From Myxococcota bacterium (lineage in GTDB: Bacteria; Myxococcota; Polyangia; GCA-2747355; JAKLHH01): a DNA stretch of 6,044 bases. Positions 1 through 3,446 of this stretch are shown one piece after another. Position 1 is the first letter of the stretch; every line of letters begins with the position of its first letter. The translations under genes were made by a program, and so were the position numbers. The stretch covers positions 1 through 6,044 of the forward strand of contig JAKLHH010000510.1 of the NCBI GenBank assembly GCA_022710245.1. The letters run 5' to 3'. A model generated the notes under the pieces. The model was not told the origin of the DNA. It did not search any database and saw only the letters and a list, made by a program, of their open reading frames with translations.

Positions 1-414
1 CAGGAGCGCCGTCAGCTGCTCGGGGGCGAGGGGGCTGCGGGGCGCGGCGAGCAGGCGGTGCAGCGCACGCAGCACAGAGCTGCGGGTCAGGCGCTCGGCC
101 AGGACCAGGCGCCCCCCCGGCTGGAGGTACCGGACCCAGCGCTCGAGGGCGGCGGCGGGCGCGTCGAAGCAGCTGAGCGCGTCCACCGCGATCAGGGCCG
201 CGAGGCTGGCCTCCGCGAAGGGCAGCTCCTGCCAGTCAGCGAGCAGGCGGGCGCCGCGACCACGCTTGCCCTTGGCCGGGCGCGGGCCGATGGTGATCAG
301 CCCGGGCACCCGCGCCTGCAGCGCCGAGAGCTCCGGGACCGCGCCGACGCCGGCGAGCGGGGCGACGCCGGTGGGGAGCTGGGTCGTGATGGAGTCGATC
401 AGCGCGGCGTCCAT
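1..414 (-). CDS. SAM-dependent methyltransferase-like protein (3' part outside window)
   Basis: The frame read leftward from ATG at 414 is open to base 1 and gives 138 residues, so the C-terminus is missing. Residues about 58-108 look like the second half of a class I (Rossmann) methyltransferase of the Methyltransf_11 type. A polar stretch LADWQELPFAEASLAALIA (residues 58-76) fits motif II, and LQPGGRLVLAE (97-107) fits the usual motif III 'LxPGGrlvl' strand and turn. The glycine-rich SAM-binding motif I is not clear: residues 16-45 contain only GVAPLAGVG and a diverged strand. The protein may therefore be a degenerate or non-catalytic relative; substrate unknown. An in-frame stop at 424-426 puts the start at or just after 414. 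The purine-rich AGGGGG (minus strand, 440-435) lies 20 bases away, too far for a standard ribosome site, so the start is uncertain. The HEAT-repeat gene lies 111 bases upstream on the same strand and the two may form an operon. Confidence 0.68.
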   Translation of the reverse strand, partial: MDAALIDSITTQLPTGVAPLAGVGAVPELSALQARVPGLITIGPRPAKGKRGRGARLLADWQELPFAEASLAALIAVDALSCFDAPAAALERWVRYLQPGGRLVLAERLTRSSVLRALHRLLAAPRSPLAPEQLTALL

Positions 415-500
415 GCGCAGCCATTATCGACGTTCCCCCTGGCCGACGCCAGCGCCGCGGACGCCTCATGCCGGGGGCCAGGTTCCGGGCCGGGGGCACG

Positions 501-537
501 GCGCGGCGGCCGGGAGCAGCGGCTGTCAGCGCCGCGC
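501..537 (-). terminator. Inverted repeat across the stop of the HEAT-repeat gene (weak terminator candidate)
   Basis: GCGCGGCG at 501-508 is perfectly complementary to CGCCGCGC at 530-537, with a 21-base loop that contains the TGA stop (528-526) of the HEAT-repeat gene. No T-tract follows on the minus strand, so intrinsic termination is doubtful. In sequence this GC-rich, an 8-base arm can arise by chance. Confidence 0.2.
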
Positions 538-1305
538 GAGGTACTTCATCAGGTTCGAGTGCGCGCTGGCGATGGCGCCCTCGAGGGCGCTCGTCTGCAT
601 CGCGGGCTCGCGGCTGCGATCGAAGCGCCGGCTCTCCACCTGCACCGTGGCGCCGCCGCTCGTCATCATCACGATCGAGCCCTTCTGATCGCCCAGGACG
701 ACGCTGATGTTGCAGGTGGTCTCGACGGTATCGCCGCGCTGGTGCGAGGACAGCTCCACGATCGAGGCAGTCACCTCGTAGATCTTCTGGCCGGGCCCGC
801 CGCCTCCCGGCGCCAGGAGCTGCAGACCAGGTGTGCCGGTGATCTGCTCGCGCCAGAGCCGCCGGAGCTGCGGGACCAGGTTCTTGCCGCGCTTCGTCTT
901 GTCCCCCATCCCACCCAGCCTCACCAGGATGGTGGCGCGCTGCGCGCTGGGCCGCAGGAGCTGGTCGAGGGAGAGCTTCGCGCGCCGACGGACGAGGTCA
1001 TCGCGGTCCTTCAGCCGGTCCCTGAGCGGCGGGACCGCCCGCGAGTCGCCCAGCAGCCCGAGCGCGTGCGCCGACATGCCGCGCACGAGCGGATGCGGAT
1101 CCTGGAGCGCGCGGATCAGCGCTGGCACCGCGCGCCGGTCCTTCAGGTGGGCGAGCGCGAGGGCCGCCTCGAGCCGCACCTTGTAGCTGGGGTCCGCGAG
1201 CGCCTCGACGAGTCGCTGGACACGGCCCGCCGTCACCTGCGCGCGCCCGAGTGCGGGCATCGCCAGCACAGCCAAGGCGACGGCGACGAGGACGGCTCGG
1301 AGCAT
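526..1305 (-). CDS. Secreted HEAT-repeat protein with uncharacterised C-terminal domain
   Basis: The product is 259 residues. From ATG at 1305 the N-terminus is a textbook Sec signal peptide: MLR, a hydrophobic core (AVLVAVALAVLAM), then a possible cleavage GRA|QV after residue 22. The protein should therefore be periplasmic or exported. Residues about 28-117 are HEAT/PBS-lyase-type helical repeats of about 31 residues: RLVEALADPSYKVRLEAALA, ALIRALQDPHPLVRGMSAHA, PLRDRLKDRDDLVRRRAKLS, each with the D-x(3)-VR signature and alternating AL/AxxL helices. Such repeats usually form protein-binding solenoids. Residues about 118-259 form a separate, strand-rich domain (ILVRLGGM, YEVTASIVEL, ETTCNISVVLGD, SIVMMTSGGATV) ending in a helix (ALEGAIASAHSNLMKYL). 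The pattern loosely recalls CsgG/LpoB-like outer-membrane assembly domains, but this is only an impression. The frame is open upstream to 1404, but a signal peptide at 1305 and a promoter-like sequence inside 1321-1350 favour the shorter form. Confidence 0.85.
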   Translation of the reverse strand: MLRAVLVAVALAVLAMPALGRAQVTAGRVQRLVEALADPSYKVRLEAALALAHLKDRRAVPALIRALQDPHPLVRGMSAHALGLLGDSRAVPPLRDRLKDRDDLVRRRAKLSLDQLLRPSAQRATILVRLGGMGDKTKRGKNLVPQLRRLWREQITGTPGLQLLAPGGGGPGQKIYEVTASIVELSSHQRGDTVETTCNISVVLGDQKGSIVMMTSGGATVQVESRRFDRSREPAMQTSALEGAIASAHSNLMKYLARR

Positions 1306-1309
1306 GTAC

Positions 1310-1330
1310 GCTACTTTACCAGTAAACAGC
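1310..1330. promoter_or_regulatory. Imperfect dyad at the HEAT-gene promoter (possible operator)
   Basis: The plus strand reads TTTAC-CA-GTAAA at 1315-1326, a 5-base perfect inverted repeat. Outer arms GCT (1310-1312) and AGC (1328-1330) extend it with a one-base offset. It is an AT-rich island in a very GC-rich spacer, 5-25 bases upstream of the HEAT-gene ATG, and overlaps the proposed -10 box. That position would suit a repressor or simply a melting region. No regulator is identifiable. Confidence 0.3.
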
Positions 1331-1350
1331 ATCCGGGAGGCCAGGGTCAA
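1321..1350 (-). promoter_or_regulatory. Possible sigma-70-type promoter of the HEAT-repeat gene
   Basis: On the minus strand TTGACC (1350-1345, 5 of 6 to TTGACA) is followed after 18 bases by TTTACT (1326-1321, 4 of 6 to TATAAT, lacking the important second-position A). Transcription would begin near 1314, only about 9 bases before the ATG at 1305, giving an almost leaderless message. This fits the lack of a Shine-Dalgarno sequence there. The -35 hexamer sits at the outer edge of repeat element A. Confidence 0.35.
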
Positions 1351-1393
1351 TTGCGGTCCTCGCGGCCTCCGGCCGCTCCGGAGACCGCCGCAA
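1351..1393. repeat. Palindromic repeat element A, copy 1 (divergent spacer)
   Basis: Ends TTGCGG (1351-1356) and CCGCAA (1388-1393) are inverted. Inside is a strong hairpin GCGGCC-TCC-GGCCGC (1362-1376). Read on the minus strand, the element aligns with plus strand 3335-3387: a 13-base identical block TTGCGGCGGTCTC, then CGGAGC, GGACC and GCAATTG in the same order, with small gaps. The flanking TGCCCT module is also shared. Sharing blocks in order across two intergenic spacers supports a dispersed palindromic repeat over chance. The boundaries are approximate. Confidence 0.5.
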
Positions 1394-1499
1394 GTGCCCT
1401 TCACCGCGCACGACGCGAAGCCAGGTCGCTCCGACGCGGCTGGCGGGCGATGCTGCGTGAGGCCGAGGCGAAGCTGCCGCGCGTCCGCCGCGGTGAGCC

Positions 1500-1529
1500 T
1501 TGCGAAGCCTCGGGTGTCGAAGGTATTCT
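1500..1529 (+). promoter_or_regulatory. Possible promoter of the membrane-anchored protein gene
   Basis: TTGCGA (1500-1505, 4 of 6 to TTGACA), an 18-base spacer, and TATTCT (1524-1529, 4 of 6 to TATAAT with T1, A2 and T6 all kept). The predicted transcript start near 1536 is about 6 bases before the ATG at 1542, which again implies a near-leaderless message. If right, the in-frame TTG at 1500 cannot be the start codon because it would be the -35 box. Confidence 0.3.
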
Positions 1530-1538
1530 GGTCTTCGA
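1517..1538. promoter_or_regulatory. Inverted repeat over the -10 region (possible operator)
   Basis: TCGAAG (1517-1522) and CTTCGA (1533-1538) form a perfect 6-base inverted repeat with a 10-base spacer that contains the proposed TATTCT -10 box. It ends 3 bases before the ATG at 1542. The spacing and placement suit a helix-turn-helix repressor site, or a short hairpin at the 5' end of the message. Confidence 0.3.
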
Positions 1539-1541
1539 TTC

Positions 1542-2447
1542 ATGCCAGCTCAACATGACAAGCTGACTCGGGTGGTGCTGCCATGGCTGACCCCGCAGCA
1601 CCTGCTCCTCGGGCTCGCGGGGCTCTCGCTGATCATCATGCTCGTCGGCACCTGCTCGATGTACAGCACCTCGGGCCCGCTGCCGCCTCCGCGCAAGCCG
1701 CCGCCGCTGCCGAACCTGTCCGCCGTCACCTCCTATCGCTTCAAGGAGGGCTACTACCGCTCGCTGGTCGAGGAGAACGCGAAGAAGGTCGGGCTGCGCA
1801 AGCAGGACACCGCCGGGCTCTGGAAGGTGAACCCGTTCTTCGCCGAGTTCTCCGGCGAGCAGCGACTCGCGGTCAACGGGAACCTGGAGACGAGCCACCT
1901 GCGGCTGCGGGCGCTCTCGCAGAAGATCTGGGTCGGCGAGGAGGGTCAGGGCTATCGCACCGAGCACATGCTCCTGCAGATCAGCAACCGCACCGACCGC
2001 TACCTCGCCTACCGTGTCGTCACCCAGATCGCCGGCCGCTGCTCGGGCAAGGGCATCCTGCCCCACAACGCCCTGGCCCTGAAGCCCGGCGAGGAGGTGG
2101 TGCGGAGTGAGTGCGTGGGCTCGGCGCCGATCACCGTCAAGCAGGTCGAGGTGCTCGAGCTCTCGCCGCTCGGCTACTACTACGTCAGCCAGCTCGAGCC
2201 ACAGCGCCTGCGCTTCGACGCGCGCACCTCGGAGGGGCACCAGGAGGCGGGCAAGCTGAAGCCCTGCCGCCTGCTGCCGTGGCGTGCGATCGACGCAGCC
2301 CTCCAGCGCCGCGAGGCCACCTGGTACGACGTGATCGACTTCTACTCGCGCCACAGCTGCGACGAGTACACCTACTTCGATGGATATCACCGCCTGCAGA
2401 AGGAGCCGATCAAGCTCCCGGCGCAGGCGCCGCAGGCCACGCAGTAG
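1542..2447 (+). CDS. Signal-anchored extracytoplasmic protein of unknown function
   Basis: I do not recognise a named family. The 301-residue product has a short basic N-terminus (K7, R10), one hydrophobic segment (about residues 20-36, LLLGLAGLSLIIMLVG), a proline-rich linker (PLPPPRKPPPLPN, 46-58) and a soluble domain expected outside the cytoplasmic membrane. VGTC at 35-38 resembles a lipobox, but Thr before the Cys is atypical, so a signal anchor is more likely. Residues about 143-205 (LLQISNRTDRYLAYRVVTQI ... LALKPGEEVV) have the alternating strands and 'N-x-T-D ... aYrV ... l-x-PGE' pattern of an immunoglobulin-like sandwich such as MSP-type domains; this is inference. Four cysteines in the outer domain (167, 191, 242, 273) could form disulfides. 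The C-terminus is aromatic and charged. I chose ATG 1542 over in-frame TTG 1500 because of the promoter-like sequence between them. It is divergent from the HEAT gene and 121 bases ahead of the DTW gene. Confidence 0.8.
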   Translation: MPAQHDKLTRVVLPWLTPQHLLLGLAGLSLIIMLVGTCSMYSTSGPLPPPRKPPPLPNLSAVTSYRFKEGYYRSLVEENAKKVGLRKQDTAGLWKVNPFFAEFSGEQRLAVNGNLETSHLRLRALSQKIWVGEEGQGYRTEHMLLQISNRTDRYLAYRVVTQIAGRCSGKGILPHNALALKPGEEVVRSECVGSAPITVKQVEVLELSPLGYYYVSQLEPQRLRFDARTSEGHQEAGKLKPCRLLPWRAIDAALQRREATWYDVIDFYSRHSCDEYTYFDGYHRLQKEPIKLPAQAPQATQ

Positions 2448-2568
2448 CCCCCGGTCTCCGCGGTCCGAGGACGGCCGCAGGGCTCCTTCGCCTCCGGCGC
2501 GCGAGCGTCCTTGACTTCGGGCGGCTGGCCTGGGATGAAGACCCGCGCTGGTTGCAGTGCGGTGCGAG

Positions 2569-3258
2569 ATGACCCAGACCCAGACCGAGACCCCGATCCC
2601 CAGCTGCCCGCGCTGCGAGAAACCGCCGCGCCTCTGTGTCTGTGACGCGCTCCAGCCGGTCGAGGCACGCACCCGCGTGCTGATCCTGCAGCACCCGCAG
2701 GAGCCCGATCGCGAGCTGGGGAGCGCCCGCATCGCGCACCTCAGCCTGCCTGGCTCCGTCCTGCGCATCGGGCTCTCCTGGCCGAACCTGCGCGCGGCGC
2801 TGGGGGAGGAGGCCAGCAGCTCGAGCGGCGCCGCCCAGGGCGGGCGGTCGGGCGCGGCCGCGACCAGCAACCAGGACTGGATGGTCCTCTACCTCGGCAG
2901 CGCGCGCCCCGAGGGGCCGGCGCCGCGGCTGGTGCCGGTCGATCGCAAGGGCGCGGCCGTCGACGCGCGGACCGCCGGGCTCGGCCGCCGCCGCGGGGTG
3001 GTGGTGCTCGACGGGACCTGGAGCCAGGCGAAGACGCTCTGGTGGCGGAACGCGTGGCTGCTCAAGCTGCAGCGGGTCGTGCTGCAGCCGGCAGCGCCCT
3101 CGCTCTACGCCACCCTGCGCAAGGAGCCGCGCCGCGAGGGGCTCTCGACCATCGAGGCGATCGCGCAGACGCTGGTGCTCCTCGAGGGCCGGCCCGAGCT
3201 GATGGAGGCGCTGCTCGCGCCCTTCCGCAAGCTGCTGCAGCTCGCGCGGCACCGCTGA
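2569..3258 (+). CDS. tapT: DTW-domain tRNA-uridine aminocarboxypropyltransferase (TapT/YfiP family)
   Basis: The 229-residue protein has every hallmark of the DTW family. Near the N-terminus is a Cys cluster C13-x2-C16-x6-C23-x-C25 (CPRCEKPPRLCVC), probably metal-binding. Then come LQHPQEPDRELGSARI (40-55) and the name-giving D-x-T-W motif in VVLDGTWSQAK (145-155, D148, T150, W151). It ends with SLYATLRKEPRREGLSTIEA (178-197), the typical 'Y..RKeP...lST.EA' region. Family members such as E. coli YfiP (TapT) transfer the 3-amino-3-carboxypropyl group of S-adenosylmethionine to N3 of a tRNA variable-loop uridine (acp3U47), a cytosolic reaction. Length matches the bacterial family. Unusual is a Ser/Gly/Ala-rich insert (residues 82-101), largely encoded by palindromic element B (2825-2870). 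An in-frame GTG at 2557 would add four residues; neither start has a clear ribosome site. The convergent radical-SAM gene lies 188 bases beyond the stop. Confidence 0.88.
   Translation: MTQTQTETPIPSCPRCEKPPRLCVCDALQPVEARTRVLILQHPQEPDRELGSARIAHLSLPGSVLRIGLSWPNLRAALGEEASSSSGAAQGGRSGAAATSNQDWMVLYLGSARPEGPAPRLVPVDRKGAAVDARTAGLGRRRGVVVLDGTWSQAKTLWWRNAWLLKLQRVVLQPAAPSLYATLRKEPRREGLSTIEAIAQTLVLLEGRPELMEALLAPFRKLLQLARHR
2825..2870 (-). repeat. Palindromic repeat element B, copy inside the DTW gene
   Basis: Read on the minus strand, this segment matches plus strand 3386-3433. One block of 29 bases matches at 28 positions (2853-2825 against 3405-3433) and a second of 14 bases at 13 (2870-2857 against 3386-3399 allowing the junction). 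The blocks are separated by 3 bases here and 6 there. It contains the same CCGCCC...GGGCGG hairpin (loop 5). It lies in frame within the DTW coding region and encodes residues about 86-101, rich in Gly, Ala and Ser. The match is far longer than expected by chance even at this GC content. Confidence 0.75.
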
Positions 3259-3295
3259 CCTGCGGGAGAGTTGCGCTCCTCCACGGATCCCCGGG

Positions 3296-3344
3296 AATTT
3301 GCCCTTCATCGCGGAGCCTCCGCAGGAGGCGAGCAGGGCAAGTT
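3296..3344. repeat. Palindromic hairpin C in the convergent spacer
   Basis: Arms AATTTGCCCT (3296-3305) and AGGGCAAGTT (3335-3344) pair over ten positions with one G-T pair. Inside is a second perfect stem GCCTCC-GCA-GGAGGC (3316-3330). TGCCCTTCATCGCG at 3300-3313 recurs with one change at 1395-1408, next to element A copy 1. It lies 38 bases past the DTW stop and could act as a transcript end structure for that gene, though no T-tract follows. Confidence 0.6.
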
Positions 3345-3384
3345 GCGGCGGTCTCATCCCGGAGCCGGCGGCGTGGACCCGCAA
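3343..3384. repeat. Palindromic repeat element A, copy 2 (convergent spacer)
   Basis: Inverted ends TTGCGG (3343-3348) and CCGCAA (3379-3384) are reinforced by inner GTC/GAC. It contains the 13-base block TTGCGGCGGTCTC shared with the minus strand at 1393-1381, followed by CGGAGC, GGACC and GCAATTG as in copy 1. It overlaps the end of hairpin C by two bases and abuts element B, so the three form one continuous palindromic cluster. Confidence 0.5.
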
Positions 3385-3440
3385 TTGTTGGTCGCGGCAG
3401 CTTCGCCCGACCGCCCGACCTGGGCGGCGCCGCGACAATT
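3383..3440. repeat. Palindromic repeat element B, intergenic copy; possible bidirectional terminator
   Basis: This is a nested hairpin. Outer AATTG/CAATT (3383-3387 and 3436-3440, with a four-base TTGG bulge) leads to TCGCGGC/GCCGCGA (3392-3398 and 3429-3435), then CCGCCC-GACCT-GGGCGG (3411-3427). It ends only 6 bases before the radical-SAM stop codon (3449-3447) and lies between two converging genes, where a transcript terminator or stabilising structure is expected. It has an inverted near-copy in the DTW gene at 2825-2870. Confidence 0.7.
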
Positions 3441-3446
3441 CGCGAA

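Noticed and set aside
470..499. GCCGGGGGC repeated directly about 20 bases apart in the spacer between the HEAT and methyltransferase genes
   Set aside because: Short G-runs are common at this base composition and no further unit or symmetry was found.
58..1566. Long plus-strand open frame (502 codons) antisense to the methyltransferase and HEAT genes
   Set aside because: Arg/Ala/Gly-rich translation with no domain pattern; it mirrors two minus-strand genes that have clear signal peptide, HEAT and methyltransferase signatures. Typical high-GC shadow frame.
2452..2486. Possible third, shortened copy of element A after the anchored-protein gene (CGGTCTCCG, GAGGAC, CCGCA in order)
   Set aside because: Only 9 contiguous bases match and the inverted ends are lost; in sequence this GC-rich the evidence is too thin to call a repeat. 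The rest of the 2448-2568 spacer shows nothing clear.
3296..3440. CRISPR array or riboswitch in the convergent spacer
   Set aside because: The units are palindromes of different sequence in contact with each other, not identical repeats with unique spacers, and the region lies downstream of both genes.
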